A stretch of DNA of 64,000 bases from Phytophthora quininea (taxonomy: Eukaryota > Oomycota > Peronosporomycetes > Peronosporales > Peronosporaceae), in assembly GCA_011947345.1 (NCBI GenBank), contig JAAVTG010000670.1:620001-684000 (forward strand), read 5' to 3'. The notes under the pieces were generated by a model, which was not told the DNA's origin, did not search any database, and saw only the letters and a list, made by a program, of their open reading frames with translations. A program made the position numbers and the translations under genes. This document shows, piece after piece, positions 33,469 through 44,979 of this stretch; position 1 is the stretch's first letter; every line of letters begins with the position of its first letter.

Positions 33469-34284
33469 CTACCTGCATTTGATGTGGCCTTCAGTTCGAA
33501 ATGTAGCAAGATGGCAGGCTTCCTTCGCTAGTCTATTCTGAGGATAGCTGGGCAACTGCTCCTCTTCCTCCGCTGCGATGTCATCCTCCTCCGTATCGTA
33601 AACCAAAGTGGACTGAGCCAGCAGGTTCACCTCGGCGCCTTCTGCTGTTTGCAGCATGACCTCGATTCTCACGCAGCTTGATGAAGTAGAAGTCGCGCTT
33701 CTTCTCCAGACTCTTCACCTACAAAGTACAAGAAACAACACCGTTGAGCTCGCTTCTTCGCCTTCCCAAGCTCTACCTCAGCTTACATCGCATTGCATGC
33801 AGTTCTCCACTCTCGTTCGTCAGTGCTTCGTTGTTGGCCGACAGCTCTTCCAGCTTCTTTTAAGTGGCGCAGTCGCAGCAGCCACCGCAGCTTCTGTGTC
33901 CGCTGCAGACTGAGCTGGCGCAGCAGTTCCCGCACCGCCAGTGGGACGACGAGTATCACCCGCCAACATTCTAGCCATCCTATTCTCCTCCACACCAGTA
34001 GGAGCTCCGGCAGGCGTCCTACCGACGCGGAACGTGACTGTCGGGCTTGATTTCCGACGCATGGCCGATCCGGACGCCCGGCAGACAGGCGCCGCCGACC
34101 GCCGAACTTCTGCGTGAACTGCGCGCCGCCTTGCCCTTCTCTTGCTGGGCGAGGGTTCGTAGGGCTGGCCCGTGGCGTTGCGCTCATAGAAAGAATTGAA
34201 CCACTGCATGAACTCGAAGTTGTCCTGGCACTTGTCCCGCACAAGGCGATCTTCCTCGACGTGCTTGTCGATCTTGAGCTGCAT
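33469..34284 (-). pseudogene. EB1-like microtubule plus-end protein, 5' half missing
   Basis: From 34284 the sequence encodes the second half of an EB1 calponin-homology domain, KIDKHVEEDRLV and CQDNFEFMQWFNSFY. A basic linker follows, then a coiled coil (KKLEELSANNEALTNES), the EB-homology motif KKRDFYFIKLRE, and an acidic end (EEDDIAAEEEEQ) without the terminal EEY. The first half of the CH domain, needed to bind microtubules, is absent upstream. In its place is a copy of the RPC31 5' region. The frame also changes in the linker and near 33665. I read it as a truncated gene; a chimeric transcript from the copied RPC31 promoter is possible. Confidence 0.6.
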
Positions 34285-34309
34285 CTGCAGACATTGTTCA
34301 TCTGCACCG

Positions 34310-34700
34310 TGCTGTCAGTAGCTCCATGGGAGGATACAGCGCTGCACTAGCTTCCACCAACCACCACCAACGGATATTAGAAAGTGTCCATTGCGTCAAT
34401 CGGGTCAATCCATTTCCGTACATGCAGCAACTCCATCTGCGACTGCGAAAGCCCCAGATCCTCGCGCGTCTCGTCCAGCATGTCCGCCAGCATCGAGTCT
34501 CGGCTGCCGCCGAAGCGCACGTGGCCTCGTCCGCTCCTCGGATCATGTTGTTAGCGTTTGACGTTTTGTGATAACTGTACTGAAAATATGTTTTGAGTAT
34601 TACTGGGCAACCAATCAGAGGGCGCGAAGAGTGCTACTTCAACTTAGAACGGAAAGCGACGAAAATGCCAACGATGGATCTGCATGCGGGCAGTCATCGC
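34310..34700 (-). pseudogene. Duplicated 5' end of RPC31 gene
   Basis: This matches 31610-32040: promoter, exon 1, intron start and the first codons of exon 2 (ALYPPMEL). The copy has a frameshift in exon 1 just after the ATG (one C lost in the RGRG codons) and has lost the acceptor AG, so it cannot make the RPC31 N-terminus. Same orientation as the source, about 2.7 kb upstream of it, and it abuts the EB1 fragment. It helps confirm the reading frame of the true exon 2. Confidence 0.8.
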
Positions 34701-35347
34701 GGAGATGGCGCTTCACCCATCGCCGGCGTTCAAGAAACAAGAGTCCGTGTAGTTCCACAAGAGTGACGGCGAGCTTCGCTTTCCAAAGCCGAACAAGTTG
34801 GCGGACATGGCCATTCCTACCGCGACTTGGTTCTGGTTGCTCTCGCATCATCTCGAGAATGCGCCAGCACAATCTGCCGCGCCACCTGTGGAGAACTCGC
34901 ATGTCCCTGAGCAACTGCAGTTTGCCCACTTGAACGTGTGTCTGGGCCAGACTTTGGCAATGTGTTGCCAGCCTTCGACAAACCCAAGGATACCAGTTGC
35001 AGTCGTTCGTGAACGCACGTTCGATGATTCCGCCTGACGCCGCTTTCTTTCTGTCGTTCTCCAGTTTGACGCGGCCGACCAGCGACTCGTCCAACAGCTA
35101 CGTCAGCCCAGCGAGGCTAGACTCGTCGACCGGACAGCTTCTGGTGGTCGATCAGCACATCGCGGCTCGATCTTGTCGAGATCGCTAGAGTGGCATGCAA
35201 TGCAAGCAAACCGATTCATAGTCGAGGGATCACTGGCGCACGCCAACGCGTCCCTGCAAGCGCTGGACGTGGGGCCTCGCACTAGCTACCGATTGTCTTT
35301 CATTCTCAAATTCGCGGCCGCTGGTATACGTCGAGATCATCCTTGCG
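34701..35347. other. Unassigned stretch before the NTPase gene
   Basis: Several open frames on both strands, none recognisable. The NTPase frame is open upstream to about 35284, so part of this may be its 5' exon. Confidence 0.35.
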
Positions 35348-36447
35348 ATGAGAACACTGACGGATACGGAGACCGTGCAACAATTCGTCGCGGCGGTGGC
35401 GATAGCCGAACTACTACCGTTGGCAGCCGAGCCGCAGAACGGCCGCATGTACAACCACGGCGGAGTCTTCCCTGGGTCAGCCGACCCTGCCGTGCTGGAG
35501 CTCCCCAACGGCGTGCATTGGCTTGCCCTGTTCGGAACGACTTCGTCGCTGATGTTCGTGCGTCCAGCCTACAAGATCCTGCTTCTGTTAGCCATGGCAT
35601 TTGTCGACTACCCTGAAGCACCTCACCACCGCGTGGTGGTCACCGGGTCCTCTGGAACAGGCAAAACCACGTTCTTGAGTTGGATGCTTTACCACTTGCG
35701 TCGCCTCGACAAACCTCCCGTGATCGTGCTCGACATTAACGGATTCTTCGGTCGCATCGCGTTTGACGGTGAAGTTGTCGCCGGGATTCGCGGCAGTCAT
35801 TTCCAGCAAGAACTGGCGGATCGCAGCACCGTCTACTTGTGTGATGCCTCGTGGAGCGCCGACTGCTTCTCTCATGGCCCCAAAATCCAAGCTCGCACCA
35901 TCGTGACAGCTCCACCGTCAACGATCTTCACGGAAACGCGTCCGTCGGACACCATGCGGACTCGCGTACTCGTGATGCCTCCCTGGACCATGGCAGAGCT
36001 TGAAACGTGTCGTTCGACTTGCTACTCGGAGCCGGTCTCGCAGGAAACGCTGCTTGAGCTTTTCCAGTTGTGGGGAGGAGCTGTGCGCTGGACCATCGGA
36101 ACGTCCTCACAAGAGTCCAAGCAGGAATTCATGAGCAGTCTTCGGGCGCTGAGCTTCCCCTCTGTCGTTGAGATCGTACGGAGTGGAGGTCTGGCCAGCA
36201 ACGAGGACGACTCGATCGGATCACGACTCATCCACATGCACGTCGACTCGGACAGCACTTCCAAGTGAGTGGGGCGGCATTATGTAGTTCTATTGCCTGC
36301 TCTTTGCTTGTCGGTGCCGATTCGAAGCAGCTTCAGTTGGCCCACAACTACGTCAACTCTACCAGTTTTAACGCTGAGCCGAAACCAGCCCAGCTCTTCT
36401 TCCAGCAAGTACAGCAAGAACTCTTCGAGAGATCCTCGATCCTGTAA
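35348..36447 (+). CDS. P-loop NTPase of RHS/Crinkler-associated type
   Basis: A Walker A motif, VVVTGSSGTGKTTFLSWML, follows the FVRPAYKILLLLAMAF segment. After it comes VIVLDINGFFGRI, in the position where this family has a Walker B-like strand. The arrangement of a conserved leader with an aromatic FVR-type block before a GTSGTGKT loop is typical of the large oomycete and trypanosome RHS-like NTPase families, which in oomycetes are linked to Crinkler-type proteins. The frame is open to 36268 and apparently continues in another frame (LLVGADSKQLQLAHNYV) to 36447. No signal peptide is seen. Function is unknown. Confidence 0.5.
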
Positions 36448-36579
36448 ACGCAGGCACGGCAACGCTAAGGTAAGTCACTGGACATTGCTCTTACTCAAAG
36501 CGTCAATACGTTGTTTGAACTTGATGTTGCGTCTTTGAATGTATTGGAGTCTCTATCGCTGAATGTGTCAAAGACACTC

Positions 36580-37609
36580 TTAACTGCTCGAACAAACTTC
36601 CAGAGTAGCGGTTGCTTCACTTGGCGTAGTCTCCTCTGTCGTTGATAAGACGGGTACTGGGAACGGCGTGTCAGGTGCTGACGCTGTGAACGTGTTGTTC
36701 ATAGCACGCCCCGGGTGCGAGCCGCCCAAATACGTCGGAAGTGACGACATGGGGATTCCGTGGTTCTGTGCTGCCTCGTTAAACGCCTTGAGATCTTTCT
36801 GCAAGTTCATGGCCATCAAAATGATCAGTTCATGCTCATTTCGATCGGGCAAGATATTACACGTACAAACACTTTGATCTTCTCGCGTGTTTCAGGCTGG
36901 ATGAGCGCTGAAATGACCTTCCAGGCGCTGTAGAAAATGAACGGGGCGTTTACGACGTACAGGCAGTGGAGTGTCTCCGGGTAGTAGAGTTGACCTACGT
37001 CGAAAATCGGCTAAAAGGAAATCACGAGGTAAGATTAAGCCTCATATATCCATCCACGCAGCAAGAAGGACCGACGCACCTTGAGGTGAGAGATATCGAA
37101 GGCGACAACAGCTTGAGACTTAGCCCTTTGAGGTCGACGATGCAAATGTGCTTGTACACGCGGTGGCCAACACGCTTCGAAATGGCAGCCTTCTCCCACT
37201 GGATGCGCTCCATATACTGCCAGCGGTGCGGCAGGATGTCGCTGACGTTCGGAAAGGTCTTGAATAGACCGTCAGGATTAATATCGCTGATGCGGTCCAC
37301 CGTCACGAAGTGGCCTGCGTTGTCCTCGCCGTAGAGACAGTTGGGCCAGTACTCGTTGTACATTTTCGTCATCGGCAGGTCGCGGCTCAAAATGGTGTCG
37401 GCATCGACAGCAGCACGAGCGTCTAGAATCTTCTTGGTCTCCGCGATCGTGAACTCGAGGCGGTTCTTCTTGACACTTTGATAAGCCCGAGCCACTCGGA
37501 TCGCCAGGTCATCCGTGCAAGCCTCGCCAAACTTAGCCTTGACGACATCGAAGAATTGCTGGTCCTCAGCTGAAAGGGGCTGGCCTTCTTCGTGCGCGAT
37601 AGTCGACAT
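36580..37609 (-). CDS. SEC14-like CRAL-TRIO lipid-transfer protein
   Basis: Three exons, 37609-37080, 37010-36867 and 36798-36580. The N-terminal helices (TIAETKKILDARAAVDAD) precede the lipid-binding fold: HFVTVDRISDINPDGL, YKHICIVDLKGLSLKLL, FDISHLK, PIFDVGQLYYPETLHCLYVVNAP, FIFYSAWKVISALIQPETREKI, and the closing SSLPTYLGG. SEC14-type proteins exchange phosphoinositides and other lipids between membranes. One base seems missing near 37103 in exon 1. The 60 or so residues after the fold are low-complexity Thr/Pro/Ala. Confidence 0.85.
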
Positions 37610-37865
37610 TCTTCCTGAGTTCTTGATTGGGTGTTCGTGTCGAACTACGAGTGCACGACACGAACGGCAGTGCCGTGTCGATGGGCTGCAGAATTCAGTG
37701 TGAGCAGCAGCTAGCGAAGTGCGACCAATTTGGATCCAGCATTGCACTCGAAAAATAGATGCCACAGCGTTGCTCAAGCTCTTCTTGTCTATCTTATCTC
37801 CTGCACAGAACCACTAGCATCCAGGCGTCTACAGTCCTGCCATGCGAATTCCAAGCGGCGATCGC

Positions 37866-38539
37866 TTACACTCGAGTAACCTCCCAGTCCTCCACCGTGC
37901 GCTCCAGCACGTCCTCGGGGCCGTATCGAAAGGTCCCGTTTCTAAAGGATTCAAGAATGGTTAGCATTTAGAAATGGTCAATCGCAGTCACTCGAGCGCA
38001 CCTGTCCGTCTCGGGTTGTGGCGTTCCTTGAGGATGGCCGGCTTGGGGATGATGGTGCCCGTCATCTTGGACACGCGCACCTTCTCGCCCTCGTCCGTGA
38101 AGCGGATGGCGATGCGCGTGGGCTTGTTGATGGAGGGGTCCACCAGGTTCACGTTGCTGTAGTGGATGGGGGACGGCGACAGGTACGAGCGGCCGGCGGC
38201 AGCGGGCGTGGCCTTGACGTAGCGGTGGGACTGCGGCACGACAGCAGATCGTTAGGTTTCTAATTCTAAAACGACGCTGCGAGTTTCTAAGCGACGCACC
38301 ATGTTGATGTTCTCCACAATGACCTTGTTCTGATCGCGCACAACGCTCAGCACCTCGCCCTGCTTGCCCTTGTGCGGCCCATTGACGACCTCGACCTTGT
38401 CACCGCGGAAGATGTGCCAGGTCTTGATGAGCTCGATCGGTTTCTTCTTGGTGCGCGGGCCGCGGCGGAACGCGATCGGGATGCGAGTCGCCATCTTCAG
38501 CGCCAGGGAAGCGATGCTGTCCACAAGTCGGCAAAACAC
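37866..38539 (-). CDS. MRPL24: Mitochondrial ribosomal protein L24 (uL24m)
   Basis: Three exons, 38539-38300, 38230-38002 and 37941-37866. The KOW motif is clear: IFRGDKVEVVNGPHKGKQGEVLSVV, then NKVIVENINMV. Exon 2 has SPIHYSNVNLVDPSINKPTRI and the mitochondrial-type KVRVSKMTGTIIPKP. The last exon ends VLERTVEDWEVTRV. The Arg/Ser-containing leader before MATRIPIAF suits mitochondrial import. Phases need one extra base, consistent with the other losses. Both introns contain TTAGAAA or TTTCTAA motifs. It is divergent from eIF2-beta. Confidence 0.88.
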
Positions 38540-38726
38540 TTCTGTAGAAGAACACGAATCGGATCTCCCTGTATAAGGAACTTATGTACAATACGTTTTT
38601 TATCCATTTGTGTCGTACTATTTCCTCGAAAGATGGTACCATTCCTGTCAGCCACGAGAAACACTCGGAAGCAGGAAACCGCGAGCCGCCCGCCAGCCAG
38701 CCAAAAGGAGGGAGGAAGCACGCACG

Positions 38727-39511
38727 ATGGCTGACGTCGCCGAGAAGAACCAGGAGCTGCCGCCTGCGGGCGATGCCGGCGTGGCGCCGCCCGCCGTGCC
38801 CGAGGACGTGGCCGCCATGTTCGACCTGAAGAAGAAGAAGAAGAAATCCAAGAAGGTCAAGAAGGAGGTAAACCAGATCTAAACGCGCAGTAGATGCTCT
38901 TATCGCAGAATTTCTGACGATTTCTAAATTGACGACATGAGCAGAAGAAGGAGAAGAAAGAGGATGCCGATGCTGCCCACGACGACCACGACGCGTCGGG
39001 CAACTCGGTGCTGGTGCAGGACCCGGCCACGTACTCGTACAAGGACGAGCTGCTGGCCCGCATCATGGCCAAGTTGCACGAGAACAACCCCGAGCTGACA
39101 GACCGTAAGCGACACACGATGAAGCCGCCGCAGCTCATGCGCGTGGGCACCAAGAAGACGCTCTGGGTCAACTTCCAGGAGATCTGCCAGATGATGCACC
39201 GCAGCCCCGAGCACGTGCTGCAGTTCACGCTGGCCGAGCTGGGCACGGAAGGATCGATCGATGGCAACCAGCGGCTGGTGATCCGCGGCCGCTACGTGCC
39301 TAAGTACATCGAGTCGCTGCTGCGTAAGTACATCACGGAGTACGTGTCGTGCCAGATGTGCCGCTCGCCCAACACGACGCTCACGCGCGACTCGGTCAGC
39401 CGCCTCTACTTCGTGCACTGCCAAGACTGCGGCTCGTCGCGGTCCGTGGCGGCCATCCGCTCGGGTTTCCACGCCGCCACTCGCGCCGACAGAAGGGCTG
39501 CACGCAAGTAA
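38727..39511 (+). CDS. EIF2S2: Translation initiation factor eIF2 subunit beta
   Basis: eIF2-beta links the eIF2-GTP-Met-tRNA complex to eIF5 and eIF2B. Exon 1 (38727-38867) contains a Lys block (LKKKKKKSKKVKKE), one of the polylysine boxes. Exon 2 (38945-39511) carries YSYKDELLARIMAKL, the MKPPQLMRVGTKKTLWVNF core, LGTEGSIDGNQRLVIRGRY and the C4 zinc finger with CQMC and HCQDC. Only one Lys box is obvious, while animal eIF2-beta has three; the total of 235 residues is short for the family. Exons join in frame. Confidence 0.95.
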
Positions 39512-39725
39512 GTCTCGCGTTCGTAGTCGCTGCTTCGTGGGGCGTGAGAGCGCAGTCAGTTGTTTGGAGGGGAACCGTTAGAGCAGGAAATGAGCATTGG
39601 CACTAGAACCCTCTGTGGCCACAGTTGGCTGGCTGGACAATGCACGAGATGAACATGAGGAAGAGAAATCTATTATAGCTGTTCGAGGTCGCCGTGTCTT
39701 GTTGATCGAACAGGTTGGTTGTCGT

Positions 39726-42222
39726 CTAGTATCGCGAGATGATGATGTGGCGCTCCAAGCCAGTGCCAGTGCTCTCGTGTGCGAGTCCGAGTCGTTCGGC
39801 GCAGTCGTGGGCAAGCAGTCGCTCAAAGCCGTTCAAGTTGGCGTCCATGTGCAGCTCGACGCCCTTGCCAGACTCGTGGAACGCCTCAATCTTCTTCACC
39901 AACGTATGCGAGCTGCCTTCAGAAATACCTGATGCACCACCACCTCCAGTTCGTGCAGAAGATGAGGTACGGCGAGCAGGAGTCTTCGTAGAAACAGGTT
40001 TTGTGGGAGCAGGCATGCCTGGAGCTTCATCTTCAGATGATGAAGAACTCGACGACGATGAGGACAATTTCTTCTTGACCACCGTCTTCGCCTTTGCTGC
40101 CGCCTTTGTGGGCTTGGAAGCCGCTTCGTCGTCCGAGGAATCGGATGACACTTCCTTGGGAACAGCCTTCTTGACAACCTGCTTCTTTATGGTCGGCTTC
40201 GGAGCACGCGCAGGCTTGAACTCCGCCATATCCTCATCGTCAGAGGACTCGGACGAGATTTCATCGGCAGCAGGCTTGTACGCAGCTACTAGCTTGGCAA
40301 CTGACTTGGGCAGAGCCTCTTCTTCACTTTCGGAGTCATCCGAAGATGATACTTCATCAGTAGTAGGCTTCTGTGCAGTCGTCGACGTGGTCGGCTGTTG
40401 ATCTTCATCGTCGGAACTCGAAGATCCGGACGACGTGTCTCCTACAACGGGCTCATGTACAGGTGCTGCCATTGGTGTAGGCTTTGCATCTTCGTCATCG
40501 GACTCGTCTTCCGAGTCGGATGATGCCGCAGCAGTTGGGATTTCCTGTTTTACTCCACGCTTGACATCGTCGTCTTCACTATCTGAAGATTCGGACGCTT
40601 GCCTAGCCGCTGCAGCGGTGGCAGACGGCTTCACGTCGTCGAAGTCCTCGTCAGACTCTGTCTCCGAACCGTTTGCAACAGCGACTGTAGGCGACGCCAA
40701 CGGCATCGGCTCGTCGTCATCAGCCTCCTGGGTATCCGCCTCCTGTTCATCTTCCGAGTCGGACGAGTCCGAATCACTTGAAAAGTCAAGCTGGGGCACG
40801 CTCTCTACGTATGGCACGGGCTCCACTCCTTTGACTTCAGCTTTCGCTTTCTTCTCATCATTCTTCTCTTTCACTTGTTTCTTCATTGTCGTTTCAACTG
40901 GGGCGTGCTCCTCAACTTTCTGCTTCTTCTTGGGCTGTACAGGCTCTTCCTTAGCTTTACGCTTTGCCGCATCCTTTACGGCGAGTTGCACGCGGACGTG
41001 CTTGCGCAGACTCTTAAACTTATGCACACTGGCGTCGCACGATGCACAGTACGGGACTTCACACTGCTCGCAGCGGACACTCGCCACCTTGGACTCGCAT
41101 TCTTCGCACTGCGGTAGTTTTGGCAGTGCCGGAAGCTTCGAGCGTTTGTGCTTGGACATCACGCGAGCCTTGTGCACAACGCGGTTGCAGTCTTCACAGT
41201 AGAGCGCGTTGTCGCACTTTGAACATTTCCAGACAGCAACCCCAGACTTCTCGCACTCGATGCATGTACGCGATTCTTCACCTGATTGTTGCACATCTTC
41301 CATCTCGCTTTCATCGTCACTGCTTTCAGCCACGGGCGCCTTTGCAACTGGAGCTTTGGGTTGTGATGACGTTGAAGATTTCGGCGCTTTCGCGGCCTTG
41401 GGTGCTTTCGGTTCTTTCGACTTGGCAGTTGGTGCCGTCGGTGCTGTCGTCTTCGAACTAGCCGTAGGTATGTGAACATAAGCACATGCATCCCCACGGG
41501 TACACAGCCCACTCGCGAAGAAAAGGCAAGGTTTGGCCAGTTTGCCTGGCGCCTGAGCACCTCCACCCATCACGTGGGCAAACTTGCATGCGGCTCCAAT
41601 CGAGCAGTAGCCGCGCGAGAAGTTCCTGCAAATTGATCCCTTCGGGATCGCCGCTGCATCGGTGACATTGGTCGTCGTCGTCACTGGGGCAGACTTGTGC
41701 GTCTTCTCGCTCCATTTCTTGGGTTCCTTCGCTTCAGGAGCGGCGCCTGCAGAGGAAGCGAACCGAGCATCATCCGTCGCGTGGTAGTATCTGCAGCAAG
41801 ACAAGACCATTAGCCTCATACCTACCACGTTATTGCAGCAGCAGTATGATTGAACTCACTTGCACATGTCGCCGTGTCGGCAGATTCCGGCTGCGAAGCT
41901 TCTGCACGGCACGTTGGCTCTCTTGAAGTCGCGCACCATCGTCACTTTGAGCTCGTGGCCTTCCATTACCGCGTTGTTGGTCGCTCTGCGTGCACTCTTG
42001 GCGTTCTCCTCCTTCTCGAACGTCACGTGGCTATTGCCAATCAATGCCAACCAGTTAGAAATGGACTTGTGTGTCAATGGTTTCTGACGAGACGTACGCG
42101 GAGTATCCATTGTGCTTGACACGGAGAATGGGGCCGTACGTGCGGTACATGTTGACGAGCACGGCTTCCGTCAGCTGGGGACTCACGCCCGACACGGCGA
42201 TGGTCGTGCCTTCACTCTCCAT
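39726..42222 (-). CDS. RRM, CCCH, B-box and R3H multidomain protein
   Basis: Three exons (42222-42098, 42030-41860, 41790-39726) join in frame to about 786 residues. Order: an RRM (TTIAVSGVSPQLTEAVLVNM, then HVTFEKEENAKSA); three CCCH fingers (CRSFAAGICRHGDMCKYYH, CRNFSRGYCSIGAACKFAH, CLFFASGLCTRGDACAYVH); two B-box-like zinc modules with regular Cys pairs and terminal His (CIECEK...CEDCNRVVH and CEECES...CASCDASVH); about 400 residues of Ser/Asp/Glu-rich SRP40-like repeats with Lys patches; and a C-terminal R3H-like domain (LHMDANLNGFERLLAHDCAERLGL). It is probably a nuclear RNA-binding scaffold. The combination is unusual. It is divergent from GTF3C6, with 70 bases between the ATGs. Confidence 0.8.
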
Positions 42223-42291
42223 GGCGACTTGACTTTTGGCTGGCTGCGGCAAAGAGTAATCAGTGTAACCCACCGTAACCCCATCACAGCG

Positions 42292-42795
42292 ATGTCGGAG
42301 CGATCGCCTGCTAAGAGCAAGCGACGACGACGAGAGAGCGAGGATGAAGAGACGAAGAGGCAGCAAGCGACAGAGCTAGACGCGGCACAAGACAGCGCAT
42401 GCAATGAAGAGGAGAAGGCTGCGAATGCCCATGACGACGAAGAGAGCGACGGCGAGGAGGCGCTGGTGGTGCTGGAGCTCTGCGACTTTAAGAACCACCC
42501 ACTGTTCGATGACTACAGCTCGGCCACGCTCGAGGTGTGTGGCTTCATCGTCTAGCTTACTGTTATTGTGCAAGCATGGTCGGCTGACTGGGTGTTGATG
42601 TTGCAGGGTATTGACACAGCGACGCCGGTGCTCAAGATCGGCGAGTACGAGCTGCATGGTCAGTTGGAGGAGACGGTGGGCACAAGTTACTTCTACGACA
42701 CGGACACGTCCAAGGTGCCGGACAAAACGTACCAGTTCGCGGGTCAGACCATCAAGAAGATTAAGTTCACAATCGCACCGCCGGAAGAGCCGTAG
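42292..42795 (+). CDS. GTF3C6: TFIIIC subunit 6 (GTF3C6, tau55-like)
   Basis: Exons 42292-42534 and 42607-42795 give 143 residues in frame. After a basic/acidic N-terminus (KRRRRESEDEE) comes the triple-barrel domain: ALVVLELCDFKNHPLF, then LEGIDTATPVLKIGEYELHG, ETVGTSYFYD and YQFAGQTIKKIKFTI. This matches the animal VLVEL...GIDTERPILQV pattern. TFIIIC binds A and B boxes of tRNA promoters for Pol III. It lies 10 kb from the Pol III subunit RPC31. Confidence 0.8.
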
Positions 42796-43013
42796 CTTCA
42801 GATGACGTTGTTGTATCGCTCTCAATTGCAAGCACACGCCCACTGTACTCTGTATCTAGCGCCCAATGTTTCATTCATTCGCTCGCATTTGTCTTCGTTA
42901 TAAAGCCACCCGCTTGTCTTTTTGCGGACGCGATAAATTGCGCCGCACCATCGCAATAAAGATCGCTTTCTTACAGCTACTGGCAGGTCGCCTCAACAAT
43001 CTCGCTGCTCCAT

Positions 43014-43798
<785 letters not shown>

Positions 43799-43943
43799 TA
43801 CTCCGTTCCGGTAGTGTGGGGAGCGGCTCTCAGCCTCAGGTAGAATTTTGGTGTGGCGTTACATCAATTTATGCAATCTTTCGGCATCGTTTGGTGTGGC
43901 ACACATAGCTCATCCACTGGAAGCGAACCATTGCCGATTCGCC

Positions 43944-44780
43944 ATGTCGAACGCCTTCGTGCTGTGCAAGGTGCGGCACAGCGTGAGCCTGTCGCCATGC
44001 CACGCCACGGAGCCGCGCGTGGGCATCGAGCAGGAGCTGACGGAGCAGCTGATGCGCTACTCGGAGGCGCTGCAGGGCGTGGTGCTGAGCTTCAGCAAGG
44101 TGCAGCTGGAGCGTCCGTACGGCGCCATCGTCAACGAGATGCCCTACATCCACTGCAAGGTGCTGGCCGACGCGCTGGTGTTCCGACCCAAGGAAGGCAT
44201 GCGGCTGCGCGGCGTCGTCAACAAGATCGGTGCCAACCACGTCGGTATGCTCTTCGCCGGAGTGTTCAACGGCTCCGTGGCCGAGGGCGAGCTGCCCAAG
44301 GGCTACGTGCACAACTACGCGCAGGACTGCTGGCTCGGAGAGGACGGATCTTCCATCTCGGTGAACGACGAAGTGGAGGTGCAAGTGCTGCGGTGAGTGG
44401 AGCAGTTTTTGGTTGTGTATTGGACGGTACTAATGAGCTTGTTGATGCAGTGTCCACGTTGCTGGCGGTATGGTTGCCGTTGAAGCGACGATGCGACTCA
44501 AAGGCACGTCGACTTCTACGCCCGTGAAGAAATCCAAGAAAAGACGCTGGATCTGTCGGGGCGCCATCGGTGGTCGTGGAGACCGAAAAGTGGAGAAGAA
44601 GCACAAGAAGCACAAAAGAAAAGAAGCGCAAGCACACGACGTTGGACGAGGAGAACGCAGTAGAAAAGCAGGCTCCAGTCGAGGAGGTCAAGCAAGCAGT
44701 GGTGGAGAAGAAGGTGAAAAGTCCAAGCACAAGGACAAGGACAACAAGAAGAAAAACACAAGAAGAGCAAGCACGAATAG
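43944..44780 (+). CDS. POLR1F: RNA polymerase I subunit RPA43/POLR1F-like
   Basis: The N-terminal tip domain (LTEQLMRYSEALQGVVLSFSK) leads into the OB fold: LADALVFRPKEGMRLRGVV, NKIGANHVGMLFAGVFNGSV and VNDEVEVQVLR. A short intron (about 44395-44450) joins it to VHVAGGMVAVEATMRLKG. The tail is Lys-rich with KSKKRR and KHKDKDNKKK, as in animal TWISTNB/POLR1F. The tail frame is disturbed in A-runs near 44560-44760; the natural end is probably the TAG at 44778. RPA43 with RPA14 binds Rrn3/TIF-IA for rDNA initiation. Confidence 0.78.
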
Positions 44781-44979
44781 ATGTGGAGCTGGGCAGGTGA
44801 TAGATTGGAGGCAAGTAGGCTTCCAGCTTCGTGTTGTATATACTTTTTTCTCTTCGAGCGTGGCTTCCGACTCTTTTAAATATGCTGGCTGTTTCTGGAA
44901 GCAACTTCATCGGTGGCGGCATCTCATTCGTATGAAATCGTCTTCTCAAGCGCCGCGGGGATTGTCAGCAGAGGCTGCT

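Noticed and set aside
34639..35094. Minus-strand frame as missing N-terminal exon of EB1
   Set aside because: No CH-domain motif appears in any frame of this stretch.
39739..41202. Long Ser-rich plus-strand frames
   Set aside because: They mirror the Ser/Asp/Glu codons of the minus-strand R3H gene and carry no motif.
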